A stretch of DNA of 64,000 bases from assembly GCA_028284145.1 (NCBI GenBank), contig JANQSH010000186.1, forward strand, positions 1 through 64,000, read 5' to 3'. The DNA is from Planctomycetaceae bacterium (lineage in GTDB: Bacteria > Planctomycetota > Planctomycetia > Planctomycetales > Planctomycetaceae). Of this stretch, positions 40,427 to 50,490 are shown one piece after another. The first letter of the stretch is position 1; every line of letters starts with the position of its first letter. Position numbers and translations under genes: made by a program. The notes beneath the pieces are model-generated. The model was given only the letters and a program-made list of their open reading frames with translations. It was not told where the DNA came from and made no database searches.

Positions 40427-41672
40427 GACGTGGTCATCACTTCTTGAGAGTTCTCCACTGAATTACCGTATCGCTCTGCCCATTGCTGCGTTTGTGCTGA
40501 CGGCAATCGTTGTCACAGCGATTTTGTCGGCATTTCTGATGGCCCGACAACGCGAACGGGAAACCGTCAATCAATTGAACCAGGTTGTGGAAACGCTGGA
40601 GACATCGCAGTTTCCATTCTCCGAAAACGTCCTGCGCATGATGAGGGGGCTCTCTGGCGCCGAGTTCGCTGTGCTTTCCATCGATGGCTTAACAACCGCT
40701 TCCACTTTTGACGAATCCCCCTCGATTTCTCTGCAATCATTGACACCACGCGAGGACGAGCGACTTTTATCGCTGGTGGAACATCCGACCATCGAAATCG
40801 ACGACGAACGGTATTTCGCGGCCAGCCTGAAACGCAAAAACATGCGCGGAGAGGCGATCACGCTGGTGATTCTTTACCCTGTCCAGAGTTGGCGTCAGGC
40901 ACGGCGGGATGCAACCTTACCAGCACTTGTCGTCGGAGCCGTTTCCTTCGCCCTGTTGATTTTGCTCGCCCAGATCTGGCGGACGATGCAACAGACTGAA
41001 CGGAGCCGACTGCTCGGGCAACTCGCTGGTGGTCTGGCCCATCAACTGCGAAACGCGGCGACCGGCGCCCGGATGGCTGTCCAATTGCATGGGCAGGACT
41101 GCCAAAGCGAGAATGACGAGACACTTGATGTCGCCTTGTTGCAGATGCGGTTGATGGAGGAACAACTCCGCGCGTTGCTTTCTATCGGCAAAGACCAGCA
41201 ACAGGACTCGCCCCCCTGCCCGGTCAACGAAATTGTTTCAAACGTGTCGAAACTTGTTTCGGCCAACTGCATACATCACCACATCGATTTTGAAGCAGTG
41301 AATAACTACACCCCTGATGATCCGAGGACAAGCCAGAATGCTCTCGTCGCAAATTCCGAACAGGTTCAAGCTGCGGTCCTGAACCTGACGCTCAATGCGA
41401 TCGACGCCGCAGGGCCAGGTGGTCTCGTGACGTTGGAATCGATCATCGAAGGAGAAAAAGTGACCTTTCGCGTCAGCGATAGTGGCCCCGGCCCACCGGA
41501 AAAGCTGCGCAAGCGGCTGTTTGATGTCTTTGTGACGGGAAAACCGGACGGCGTTGGCTTCGGTCTGGCACTCGTCAGGCAAGTCGCCGAACAGAGCCGC
41601 GGTCGCTATGGCTGGGGTCGCGTTGACGACCAGACGGTGTTTCATCTCACACTCCCCCTGCACCACTCCTGA
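40356..41672 (+). CDS. Membrane sensor histidine kinase
   Basis: Up to 438 residues. A membrane helix (ALPIAAFVLTAIVVTAILSA) is followed by an extracytoplasmic stretch, a second helix (ALVVGAVSFALLILLAQI), then HisKA (GGLAHQLRNAATGA, phosphorylated His) and HATPase (NLTLNAIDAA, DSGPGP, GVGFGLALV). The true start is uncertain. The only in-frame start codons before the first helix are TTG 40356 and GTG 40362, both inside a repeat copy, apart from a non-standard CTG at 40458. Removing the repeat would put ATG 40283 in frame. Followed by its likely partner regulator gene. Confidence 0.85.
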   Translation: MLVGVCVCRPKDDFRATEERNTLWTWSSLLESSPLNYRIALPIAAFVLTAIVVTAILSAFLMARQRERETVNQLNQVVETLETSQFPFSENVLRMMRGLSGAEFAVLSIDGLTTASTFDESPSISLQSLTPREDERLLSLVEHPTIEIDDERYFAASLKRKNMRGEAITLVILYPVQSWRQARRDATLPALVVGAVSFALLILLAQIWRTMQQTERSRLLGQLAGGLAHQLRNAATGARMAVQLHGQDCQSENDETLDVALLQMRLMEEQLRALLSIGKDQQQDSPPCPVNEIVSNVSKLVSANCIHHHIDFEAVNNYTPDDPRTSQNALVANSEQVQAAVLNLTLNAIDAAGPGGLVTLESIIEGEKVTFRVSDSGPGPPEKLRKRLFDVFVTGKPDGVGFGLALVRQVAEQSRGRYGWGRVDDQTVFHLTLPLHHS

Positions 41673-41686
41673 ATGAACTGCTACAC

Positions 41687-41706
41687 TGGAGCGTAACCCG
41701 CTCTGG
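41687..41706. repeat. Solo terminal hairpin of the dispersed element, or a hairpin terminator
   Basis: TGGAGCGTAACCCGCTCTGG can fold with stem GAGCG/CGCTC. It resembles the GAGCGTAATACGCTC end of the repeat family without the rest. Followed by TTTTG, so a terminator role is also possible. Confidence 0.35.
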
Positions 41707-41858
41707 TTTTGTTGTCGTAGCGGGCGACCATTTTGATACTGAAATCCCCGTCCAGAAGACGCTATAGAGATCCTGGACTCGTTCTGGTTTTCAACCATCG
41801 AGGTTTTCGGATTTCAACATTCGCTTTCAACATTCGTATGTCAAGAAACAGCAGAACA

Positions 41859-43265
41859 ATGCCGCACATTCTTGTTGTCGATGATGAACAGTCGATTTGC
41901 TGGGCGCTCGACAAATTGCTGACTGGCAGAAATTATCAGGTGACAAGTTTGTCGAGTGCCGAGGACGCGCTTCAATGGACGAAGCAATCGGAACCGGACG
42001 TTGTGATGATGGACGTTCGGTTGCCGGGAATGACAGGTCTGGATGCGCTGCCACAGTTGCGGGCCAATGTCGGCGCGACTCCGATCATCATCATGACGGC
42101 ATTTGGCAACCTGGATACGACTGTCGCAGCCATTCGTGAGGGGGCATTCGACTATCTGCCGAAACCGTTCGATCTTGATCAGGCGACCGACATGATCGAA
42201 CGGGCGTTAGAGGCATCACAATGTATTCCGGCGATTGATGAATCTCCCGTCCGTTTTGAAGAAGAGGACGCGCTGATCGGCAGTTCGCCAGCGATGCAGC
42301 AGATCTTCAAACAGATCGCCCTTGTTTCTTCCTCGGATGTGCCGGTCTTGCTTACTGGTGAGAGCGGAACGGGCAAAGAGTTGGTGGCACGTGCGATTCA
42401 CCGACACAGTGGGCGTCAGGAAAAACCGTTTCTACCAGTCTGCCTGGCTGCCTTGAGCCCGGGACTTGTCGAAAGCGAACTCTTCGGCCACGTGCGTGGT
42501 TCATTCACTGGTGCTACTCATAATCGTCAGGGGCTGCTGGAATTGGCAGGAACAGGAACGGTTTTGCTGGATGAAATTGCGGATTGCGATGTTGGCTTGC
42601 AGGTGAAACTGCTGCGTGCGTTAGAACAGCGGGAAATCATGGCTGTCGGCGATGCCCAACCTCGTCGGTTTTTCGCGAGAATTATTGCTGCGACGAATCG
42701 TCCCATTCCACAACTGATTCAATCGGGAGAGTTTCGTGAGGACCTGTTTTTTCGTTTGAGTGTTTTCCACATCGAACTGCCACCATTGCGCGAACGTCTC
42801 GAAGACATTCCTGCATTGGCGGCTTATTTCCTGAAACGGACCAGGCCGTCAACCGAATCGGAATCGCTGAGCAAAGCTGTGATTGAAGCACTGCAAAGTC
42901 GCGATTGGCCGGGCAATATCCGCGAACTCAGAAATGTGATTGAACATGCTGCGATCCTCGCGCGCGGGCAGATGCTGAGTCCGGGGCACCTTTCCCCACC
43001 TTCTCAATTTCTGTCTGCTGCGGTTCACGGTGATCTCGATGACCAGATTGCGCAGCTGATCCAACATTGGGTCAGCGAAAACTCGACCGACACGATAGAT
43101 CAGGATTCGAGCGATCTGTATGAACGTTTCCTCGCTTTGGTCGAAGAGCCGATGTTGAAAGCCGTGTTGAGCACCTGCAAAGACAATCGGGCGGCGGCGG
43201 CCAGCTTACTCGGCATGCATCGCACAACACTGCGGCAGAAACTTCGCAAGCGGGAAATCGAGTAG
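41859..43265 (+). CDS. NtrC-family sigma-54-dependent response regulator
   Basis: 468 residues. Receiver domain with the acidic pair in ILVVDDEQSI, the phosphoacceptor Asp in VVMMDVRLPG and PKPFDLDQ. AAA+ domain with Walker A GESGTGKELVARA and the sigma-54 contact loop reading GSFTGA in place of the usual GAFTGA. The C-terminal Fis-type helix-turn-helix is AAASLLGMHRTTLRQKL. The start could be 41838. It probably receives phosphate from the kinase encoded just upstream. Upstream bases 41812-41836 are a 12-bp tandem duplication (TTTCAACATTCG). Confidence 0.92.
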   Translation: MPHILVVDDEQSICWALDKLLTGRNYQVTSLSSAEDALQWTKQSEPDVVMMDVRLPGMTGLDALPQLRANVGATPIIIMTAFGNLDTTVAAIREGAFDYLPKPFDLDQATDMIERALEASQCIPAIDESPVRFEEEDALIGSSPAMQQIFKQIALVSSSDVPVLLTGESGTGKELVARAIHRHSGRQEKPFLPVCLAALSPGLVESELFGHVRGSFTGATHNRQGLLELAGTGTVLLDEIADCDVGLQVKLLRALEQREIMAVGDAQPRRFFARIIAATNRPIPQLIQSGEFREDLFFRLSVFHIELPPLRERLEDIPALAAYFLKRTRPSTESESLSKAVIEALQSRDWPGNIRELRNVIEHAAILARGQMLSPGHLSPPSQFLSAAVHGDLDDQIAQLIQHWVSENSTDTIDQDSSDLYERFLALVEEPMLKAVLSTCKDNRAAAASLLGMHRTTLRQKLRKREIE

Positions 43266-43344
43266 GTCGCATTCCAGGTCAATGCACACGGAATTCTCCT
43301 CCAGACGACAACTCAACTGGACTGGTACCTTCATGCGAGGCAAC

Positions 43345-46300
43345 TCAATCGATGGTCAGCAGCAGGTCGCCCGTTTCCACCTGAGAACCTGGTTTGACCA
43401 GCACGCGACCAACTTTTCCATCGCGTTCTGCGAGAATTGTCGTCTGCATTTTCATCGCTTCGATGACCAGCAACTTTTGCCCTTCGCGCACTGGATCGCC
43501 CGGCTGGACAGCGATCGTTACCACCATCCCCGGCATACCTGACCCAATGTGAGTTGGATCGCCGGCATCAGCCTGTTCTGCAGTCGCTCCCGCAACATCG
43601 ACACCATGCTCGGCGATTGTCACAGAACGGGGAATGCCGTTCAGTTCAAAAAAGACATGTCGACGACCTTCCGGATGTGGCTCTCCGACAGCGACAAATT
43701 TGATGATCAGTGTTTTGCCCGGCTCGATCTCGATGGCCGTTTCAGCCGTCGGCTCCAATCCGTAAAAGAACACGGGAGTCGGCAGGCAACTGGTATCGGC
43801 AAATTCACGCTGATGCGCGGCGAACTCCGACATCACTTTGGGATAAAGCAATTTGGAAACCACTTCTTTGTCGGTTGGTTCGTGGTCAAGTTCTTCTTTC
43901 AATTCCTTTGCGGCGGCATCGAAGTCAGCCGCTGGAAGACTGGCCCCCGGCCGACCGCGCAGCGGCTTTTCATCTCGCAAGATTCGCTTTTGCACCTTTT
44001 TGGGAAAGCCACCATTGGGATGCCCCATTCGCCCCGCCATCAAATCGAGAACCGATGCCGGAAAGGCGAGTTCGCGGTCACCGGAAAGAACATCTTCCGC
44101 CGAAAGATTGTTCGCCACCATAAACAGTGCCATGTCTCCAACCGCTTTTGAGGTAGGCGTGACCTTCACGATGTCCCCGAACAGCCGATTGACGTCAGCA
44201 TAGATCTGACAGACACGCCGCCACTGGTCCGCCAGTCCCAATGCGCGGGCCTGCTCGTACAAATTGGTGTATTGCCCTCCGGGCATCTGGTGGTCATACA
44301 GGTCGGCTGTCGCCGGCAATACCGATGCCTCAAACGGAGCATAGAACTGTCGCGCACATCGCCAGTACTCGGCAATTTCGTCGAGCGCCTCCGAATTCAA
44401 ACCAGTTTCCCGTTTGCCAAAACGCAATGCCTCGGTCAACGTGTTCAGATTCGGTTGCGACGTTCCTCCAGACATCGGTGCCATCGCTGCATCGGCAATA
44501 TCGAGTTTCACCTCGGCCCCTTTGATGATCGCACCGATCTGCGTACCGGCGGTGTCGTGCGTGTGGAAGTGAATTGGCAAACCAACTTCCTGCTTGAGCG
44601 TCTTCACGAGCAACTCTGCCGCGTACGGTTTGCACAATCCAGCCATATCTTTGATGGCCAGAATATGCGCTCCCATCGACTCGAGCTTTTTCGCCATATC
44701 GACGTAATACTGCAAATTGTATTTTTCTCGGCTATCGTCGAGGATGTCACCAGTGTAGCAGATGGTGGCCTCACAAATGGCTCCGGTCTTCAATACGGCA
44801 TCCATTGCCACCTTCATATTGGGCAGCGAATTCAGTGCATCAAACACGCGGAAAACATCAATACCGGAATCGGCCGCTTCCTTCACAAACGCACGTACAA
44901 CATTGTCGGGATAGTTGGTGTACCCTACCGCGTTGGAAGCCCGCAACAACATCTGAAACAAGATGTTGGGTATGCGTTCTCGTAATTGGTGCAGACGTTG
45001 CCAGGGGCACTCCTTCAAGAATCGCATTGCCACGTCGAATGTTGCCCCGCCCCACATCTCCAGAGAGAACAACTCGGGACAGAGCCGCGCATAGGCATCG
45101 GCAACCTGCAACAGGTCATACGTCCGGAATCGTGTCGCATGCAACGATTGATGGGCATCCCGAAACGTCGTGTCGGTAATCAGCAATGGTTTCTGCTTCA
45201 AGATCCAGTTACTGAATTTCTCCGGCCCGATTTTCTGCAATCGTTGTCGCATACCATCGGGAATGGGAGGCTGGTGTGAAACCTTCGGCAGAGGTGCCGG
45301 TTCGCGCCGCAACGCCGCCGGACGATCTTTCACCAGTCTATTCCCGTTGACGATGACATCCGAGATGTATCGCAGTAATTTCGTCGCACGGTCTTTACGC
45401 CTGGGGAATTCAAATAACTCTGGCGTCTGATCAATGAACCGCGTTGTGCAATTTCCGCTCAGGAAAGTCGGATGCGAAATCAACCGGACGAGAAAAGGGA
45501 TATTCGTTTCCACTCCGCGTATGCGAAACTCCTGCAAACTGCGGCGGATGCGTGTGGTAGCGTCGTTAAAACGGCGCCCGCGCGCTGTCAACTTCACCAG
45601 TAGCGAATCGTAAAAGGGATTGACCGTCGCACCAGAAAAAGCGCTACCGGCATCGAGGCGGATTCCCATCCCGTTGCCCGAGCGGTAATGGGTAATATGA
45701 CCATAGTCGGGCATGAAGCCATTCGCCGGGTTTTCCGTCGTGATGCGACATTGGACTGCGAAGCCGTTGGTCGTAATGTGCGATTGGTCCCCCAATTCGA
45801 TTTCCGGATCATCCAACGGCACACCTTGTGCGACGAGCAATTGAGTTTTGACCACATCTACCGACGTCACCTCTTCGGTCACTGTATGCTCGACCTGAAT
45901 GCGCGGATTCACTTCAATGAAGTAGAATTCGTGTGTGTCGGCATCGACAAGAAATTCGACCGTCCCGGCATTTTGATAGTCAACCTGACGTCCGATTTTC
46001 AGCGCGGCTTCGCAGATGGCATCGCGCACATCGGAAGGCAGATTGGGCGCCGGGGCAATCTCAACCACTTTCTGATGCCGCCGCTGGACCGAGCAATCCC
46101 GCTCGTAAAGATGAACCAGATTGCCGTGCAGATCGCCCATCAACTGCACTTCAATGTGCCGTGCATTGGCGATGAACTTCTCGATGAAGACATCAGGATT
46201 GCCGAAGGCATTTTTCGCTTCGTTTTGCGCCTGCTCAAAGGCCGTGTCGAACTCTTTCGCGGATTTCACAATCCGCATGCCACGTCCACCGCCACCCATT

Positions 46301-46788
46301 GAAGCCTTGATGATGATCGGGAAACCAATTTTTTCCGCCGTCTTACGACCGGAATCGATCCGGCTGATTGCCTTTTCTGTCCCTTCCAGAATGGGAACCT
46401 TTGCCTGTTTTGCGATACGTCGGGCGGCAGTCTTGTCCCCCAACTGTTTGAGGATTTCGATCGATGGTCCGACAAAAATCATATTGTTATCGTTACAGGC
46501 TTGCGCGAATTCGGCATTCTCAGAAAGAAAGCCATAACCGGGATGAATCGCGTCAATCTCCAGATCGCGCGCCTTGGTGATGATATTCTCGATATCCAGA
46601 TAAGCCTTCAGCGGCTCTCCCTGGCCCCCCACCTGATACGCCTCATCTGCCTTGAAGCGATGCAAAGAGAAACGATCTTCATGCGTGTAAATCGCAACGG
46701 TCCGAATTCCCATTTCATGTGCCGTGCGAAATACCCGGACAGCTATTTCGCTGCGGTTGGCGACCAGAAGGCGTTTGATCGTTTTCAT
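43345..46788 (-). CDS. pyc: Pyruvate carboxylase
   Basis: 1147 residues in one chain. Biotin carboxylase domain (residues ~1-450, ATP-grasp with GGGGRGMRIV), carboxyltransferase domain (~530-800, TFRDAHQSLHATR and related), and C-terminal biotin carrier domain with EAMKMQTT near the end (biotinylated Lys). Makes oxaloacetate from pyruvate and bicarbonate. ATG at 46788 (MKTIKRLLVANRSEIAVR) opens the carboxylase domain; the open frame goes further up without support. Length matches single-chain Pyc. Confidence 0.96.
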   Translation of the reverse strand: MKTIKRLLVANRSEIAVRVFRTAHEMGIRTVAIYTHEDRFSLHRFKADEAYQVGGQGEPLKAYLDIENIITKARDLEIDAIHPGYGFLSENAEFAQACNDNNMIFVGPSIEILKQLGDKTAARRIAKQAKVPILEGTEKAISRIDSGRKTAEKIGFPIIIKASMGGGGRGMRIVKSAKEFDTAFEQAQNEAKNAFGNPDVFIEKFIANARHIEVQLMGDLHGNLVHLYERDCSVQRRHQKVVEIAPAPNLPSDVRDAICEAALKIGRQVDYQNAGTVEFLVDADTHEFYFIEVNPRIQVEHTVTEEVTSVDVVKTQLLVAQGVPLDDPEIELGDQSHITTNGFAVQCRITTENPANGFMPDYGHITHYRSGNGMGIRLDAGSAFSGATVNPFYDSLLVKLTARGRRFNDATTRIRRSLQEFRIRGVETNIPFLVRLISHPTFLSGNCTTRFIDQTPELFEFPRRKDRATKLLRYISDVIVNGNRLVKDRPAALRREPAPLPKVSHQPPIPDGMRQRLQKIGPEKFSNWILKQKPLLITDTTFRDAHQSLHATRFRTYDLLQVADAYARLCPELFSLEMWGGATFDVAMRFLKECPWQRLHQLRERIPNILFQMLLRASNAVGYTNYPDNVVRAFVKEAADSGIDVFRVFDALNSLPNMKVAMDAVLKTGAICEATICYTGDILDDSREKYNLQYYVDMAKKLESMGAHILAIKDMAGLCKPYAAELLVKTLKQEVGLPIHFHTHDTAGTQIGAIIKGAEVKLDIADAAMAPMSGGTSQPNLNTLTEALRFGKRETGLNSEALDEIAEYWRCARQFYAPFEASVLPATADLYDHQMPGGQYTNLYEQARALGLADQWRRVCQIYADVNRLFGDIVKVTPTSKAVGDMALFMVANNLSAEDVLSGDRELAFPASVLDLMAGRMGHPNGGFPKKVQKRILRDEKPLRGRPGASLPAADFDAAAKELKEELDHEPTDKEVVSKLLYPKVMSEFAAHQREFADTSCLPTPVFFYGLEPTAETAIEIEPGKTLIIKFVAVGEPHPEGRRHVFFELNGIPRSVTIAEHGVDVAGATAEQADAGDPTHIGSGMPGMVVTIAVQPGDPVREGQKLLVIEAMKMQTTILAERDGKVGRVLVKPGSQVETGDLLLTID

Positions 46789-47104
46789 CAATTCTCTTCG
46801 ATTTCGATTGAAGGACGTTGTGATCAGGAACACGTTTATACTGCGCAAACGTGCGTTTGGAAACTGTCCACGTGTACGAGGGGAAGTCGCACCAGGGTCA
46901 TCAGACAAGCTCAGCACGATGGGACTCATCACGATAGGGCCAACATTTATGCGTCATGCCCGATAACAATCGCGATGGAGGGAACATGAGCGTATTACGC
47001 TCGTCTGTGCCGCGATGTGCGTCGATTGACCTGCAAATATAGTCCCCCACGAGCCAGAGGCGTCACACCAGAAGATAAACTGCTGATGACGCATTCCGAT
47101 CAGA
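46789..47104. other. Gene-free region between pyc and queF
   Basis: 316 bp holding the repeat copy at 46987-47086 and otherwise nothing recognised. Confidence 0.5.
46987..47086 (-). repeat. Dispersed ~102-bp element, full copy
   Basis: Begins TGAGCGTATTACGCTC and ends GAAGATAAACTGCTGA. Subfamily I. 18 bp from the queF stop. Confidence 0.9.
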
Positions 47105-47494
47105 TCAGATTTCGATCGATTCGTTATCATCCGCGCCCGCAAAATACTCGGCTGTCACGTTTGTCCGGATCCCACCGCGAGGTGTGAATTCCGCCAGAAT
47201 CTGCATCCAGCGAGGCTCTGTGGCCATGGCCAGATCATCGAGTATTCGGTTTGTGACGTCCTCGTAGAACGCGCCGACGTTTCGATACTCTTGCAGATAG
47301 AGCTTCAACGACTTCATCTCAAAGCATTTTTCGTCGGCAATGTATGTGATCGTTAACGTGCCGTAATCAGGTTGGCCGGTCCTGGGACAGACAGAGGTGA
47401 ATTCCGGGCAAATTGTTTCGATCACGTAGTCGCGATTCGGATGCGGATTGTCAAACGTTTCCAGCAAATCGCGAAAATTGGCTTCGCTCACCAT
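47105..47494 (-). CDS. queF: NADPH-dependent 7-cyano-7-deazaguanine reductase
   Basis: 129 residues, the short unimodular QueF type. The catalytic Cys is in [14 protein letters not shown], and the substrate loop [11 protein letters not shown] is present. Reduces preQ0 to preQ1 for queuosine in tRNA. A good ribosome site (AAGGGGAAGG) lies upstream of ATG 47494; a repeat copy begins 28 bp further upstream and does not disturb it. Confidence 0.94.
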   Translation of the reverse strand: MVSEANFRDLLETFDNPHPNRDYVIETICPEFTSVCPRTGQPDYGTLTITYIADEKCFEMKSLKLYLQEYRNVGAFYEDVTNRILDDLAMATEPRWMQILAEFTPRGGIRTNVTAEYFAGADDNESIEI

Positions 47495-47521
47495 AATCAG
47501 TACCTTCCCCTTGGTGGATTC

Positions 47522-47622
47522 TGGAGCGTATTACGCTCTTCTGTGCCGCGAAAACCCTTTTGGCCTGCAAACGCAGGCTCCCACGAGCGAAAACCGTCAC
47601 ACGAATAAGGTAAACTGCTCTA
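47522..47622 (-). repeat. Dispersed ~102-bp element, full copy, subfamily II
   Basis: Begins TGGAGCGTATTACGCTC, contains CGCGAAAACCC and GAGCGAAAACCGTCACACG, and ends GTAAACTGCTCTA. It lies just upstream of queF. Confidence 0.92.
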
Positions 47623-47745
47623 TACAAATACTCGAAACCTCTCATCCAGGCGGAACATTTCGAGTGCAGAATCAGCATAGTGGAGCAGGGACTCGTGCGG
47701 CAAGTCTTGAGCGAACCTCAACAAACAAATAGTGCTGGTACTGCT

Positions 47746-50298
47746 TTATTTGTCGGCAGGAAGGACGAGCAGAGCTTCTTCAGACGACAGCGGTTCACGC
47801 ATGTGTTCGGCATCAATGGTGGCCCGCCAGCGGCTGTCACATGATCGCTTCGCCTGAACGCGCAATCCAAAAACCTGCTGGCTTTGGGCACCCAGTTTTT
47901 TGAGTGGCGCGAAAACGATTTTTCCGGATTGCATTTCGTACGCAACCGGGGAGACCGCCGACACGAGTTCAAATTCCTCAGGAACGGTCACCATCAGCAC
48001 CACATTCTTTGCCTCGCCGAGACCACGATTACGCACGGCCAGTTTCAGCGGCACTTCTCCCCCAACTGTCACCGGCTGTGCTGGTGGTTCAATGTCAACA
48101 GAGAGGGATGCGAATGCCGCCACGTGCGTTTGCCATTTCAAGGTCGACGATTGTCCGGTCGAATCGGAAACCCGCACGACACTCTGGTGGTCGCCCGGTT
48201 TTTGGGGGAGCAGTTTGATCTTCAGATCCTGTGATTGTCCCGCAGGGATCTCGGTAACAGACCAGGTGACGACACGATGGCTGCTGTCGTATTGGCCATC
48301 GGTCGCTTCAACAAACGTCAATCCAGCAGGAATAACTTCTGAGACGGTCAAGTTCTGCATCGGCAGCGAAGTCGCATTCGTAATTTTGTTGACGTAAGTC
48401 GCCACGCGTCCCACATGACGCGTCTTCGGGCCAGAACGCGAGAGATCCAACATCGACTCCAGAATGCGGATCGTATTTTTGACCTCCTGAGTCGTCTTCT
48501 CGTTGATTGCGACCGATGCCAGATTTACGACGCGACCAGCCGCAAGTACATCCATCTCTAACTCAATGTCCCGTTTTTCCCCTGCTTTGAGCATCCCGAT
48601 CTCATATTCCAAGTCGTTCCCGCCCGGATGCTGGAGTTCTTTGGGCAGCATATTGTGCAACATCACATTTTCGGCATCAGCGTCGCCGTTGTTCGTTACC
48701 GTGAACTGAACTTTGATCGTTTCGCCAATCCGGGCCGTTTCAGGTACAGTTGTTTCCAGTTTGATATTCGGTGAAGTGACGACCGTCGCAGCGGCTACTT
48801 CCGCCACAAAACTGACTGTCGCAACACTGCCAATCTGTCCCTCTTCGATCGGATTAATGCGGACAGAAATTTTCCGTTCATCCCCGGGCTTCAGCGTTCC
48901 CAGTTTCCAGAACAAAGTCTTTCCGTCAAACTCCGCCTGGGGAATCGTGCCTGTCAATTCGGAACCGGCCGGGATGCGATCCTGAACCAGGACGCGCGCC
49001 GCCGCCTCTGTACCCACATTCTTTACGAAAATGTGGTAGATCATTGGCTGCCCGAGTACCGCATTTTTCGGTGCGATCTTGTCGATCGTTAAACGAGGCT
49101 GCTGTTGACCTCGCGGATCATCCGGGGAGAGGGTCGCCTGCCCACGGTATCGTTCGGTAGGGAGAGGTTTGGCTTCTGCAGAATGTTGGAGGCGTTTCGG
49201 TTCCTCACCTTCCGGGACTGGTCGGAGTTCCTGTGTCTCGCCCGGATCGGCAAACAGTGGACGGGGCGGATTGGCGACCTTTGGCACCGCGTTCTCCAGA
49301 GGAGTTTCGGGAACGACGGTGCGCAGTTCGTTTGAAGCAAACTGTGACCTGGATGATTCGGGATCGCCGGGAGTGGGCAATGGCATTTCGCCATCAGGCT
49401 CCGGAAGTTCCTCTACTTCGTTTGCATGAAAACCGGTATTCGGTGCAGCGAACGGATTGGGGGCAAGCGAACCGGAACTCTCAACGTTCGATGATTGTCT
49501 GTTGTCGCCATCGGCAGCCGGAAAACTCCCTTCTACGAGTTCTGAGAATGAAGTACCTGGTCCAGTCGGCGATTGCATTGTCTCGAAGGGTGACGGTTCC
49601 GAATGATTTGGAACAGACAGATCAGAACCTTTTGTCGGTGCGGAATCCTCTCCGGCAACCGGTTGGATTTCGGATTTGGGTGAAAAAAGAGTCGGGTCCA
49701 CCGCTTCATTGGTTTTGGAGTCCAACGGGCGGGCATTCACATCGGCTGGAAACAGTCGAGGCTCTTCGGAAGAGATGGGGGCAAGCGATTCAGGTTGTGT
49801 GCCTGCCACTTGTCGGAGACCCTGTGTGCCGATCTCCTCTCCCGACTTTTCGAACTCCTGAAACGAGGCCGTCTGGTTTTCCGCCCTTTCCGATGGACGC
49901 GTTCTCTGAAACGGATTGACATCACGAATGTTCGACTGCGAATTCTGGGGGAAGAGAACAGCCTCGTTGAATTCACCACCGATGGGCTTTTGTTGACCGT
50001 TGCCTCGTCCAGCGGCATTGGCAGCGATCATCTCTTCCATCGTCTCCGAGGCATCTTCCTTCGTGACAGCAGGTTCAAATTGATCCTGCGGAGGAAGTTC
50101 GCCACCTTCCCCAAGCGAGATGCCTGATGAATCACCAGGAGGGGATGCTTCGCCCTCATGACCATTAAAGGGTTGAAAGTCGCTGAGTTGTTCATTCGCG
50201 TCTGGTTTGGAAAGACTGCGTTGTGCCTGAACCACAACCAGTAACCCAATTCCCAAAACGCCAGCGATGGCCGCAAACTTCCAGAATGATGTCTGCAT
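47746..50298 (-). CDS. DUF11-repeat exported protein
   Basis: 850 residues. Start at 50298 gives a membrane anchor (AAIAGVLGIGLLVVVQA). A polar, low-complexity stretch runs to about residue 430, followed by four DUF11/immunoglobulin-like repeats. Typical repeat openings are PMIYHIFVKNVGTEAAARV, TIKVQFTVTNNGDADAENV and VPLKLAVRNRGLGEAKNV. Such proteins are surface-exposed and extended. Function beyond that not recognised. Confidence 0.85.
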   Translation of the reverse strand: MQTSFWKFAAIAGVLGIGLLVVVQAQRSLSKPDANEQLSDFQPFNGHEGEASPPGDSSGISLGEGGELPPQDQFEPAVTKEDASETMEEMIAANAAGRGNGQQKPIGGEFNEAVLFPQNSQSNIRDVNPFQRTRPSERAENQTASFQEFEKSGEEIGTQGLRQVAGTQPESLAPISSEEPRLFPADVNARPLDSKTNEAVDPTLFSPKSEIQPVAGEDSAPTKGSDLSVPNHSEPSPFETMQSPTGPGTSFSELVEGSFPAADGDNRQSSNVESSGSLAPNPFAAPNTGFHANEVEELPEPDGEMPLPTPGDPESSRSQFASNELRTVVPETPLENAVPKVANPPRPLFADPGETQELRPVPEGEEPKRLQHSAEAKPLPTERYRGQATLSPDDPRGQQQPRLTIDKIAPKNAVLGQPMIYHIFVKNVGTEAAARVLVQDRIPAGSELTGTIPQAEFDGKTLFWKLGTLKPGDERKISVRINPIEEGQIGSVATVSFVAEVAAATVVTSPNIKLETTVPETARIGETIKVQFTVTNNGDADAENVMLHNMLPKELQHPGGNDLEYEIGMLKAGEKRDIELEMDVLAAGRVVNLASVAINEKTTQEVKNTIRILESMLDLSRSGPKTRHVGRVATYVNKITNATSLPMQNLTVSEVIPAGLTFVEATDGQYDSSHRVVTWSVTEIPAGQSQDLKIKLLPQKPGDHQSVVRVSDSTGQSSTLKWQTHVAAFASLSVDIEPPAQPVTVGGEVPLKLAVRNRGLGEAKNVVLMVTVPEEFELVSAVSPVAYEMQSGKIVFAPLKKLGAQSQQVFGLRVQAKRSCDSRWRATIDAEHMREPLSSEEALLVLPADK

Positions 50299-50490
50299 GG
50301 GAGTCCCTTCCCGCGAGCGGAATCCGCTACTTGATCGGAATGCTGTCAAAATGCGATGAATCGAGGCGCAATTGACGCCGGTCGACGTTGATTTGGTATA
50401 TCAGATCGCCCGGAAACGGAAAAGGGGAATTCGACACTTCCCCGACAATAACCCCTGATGTATGCGAGAGTTACTTTCACCAGCTTCTGT

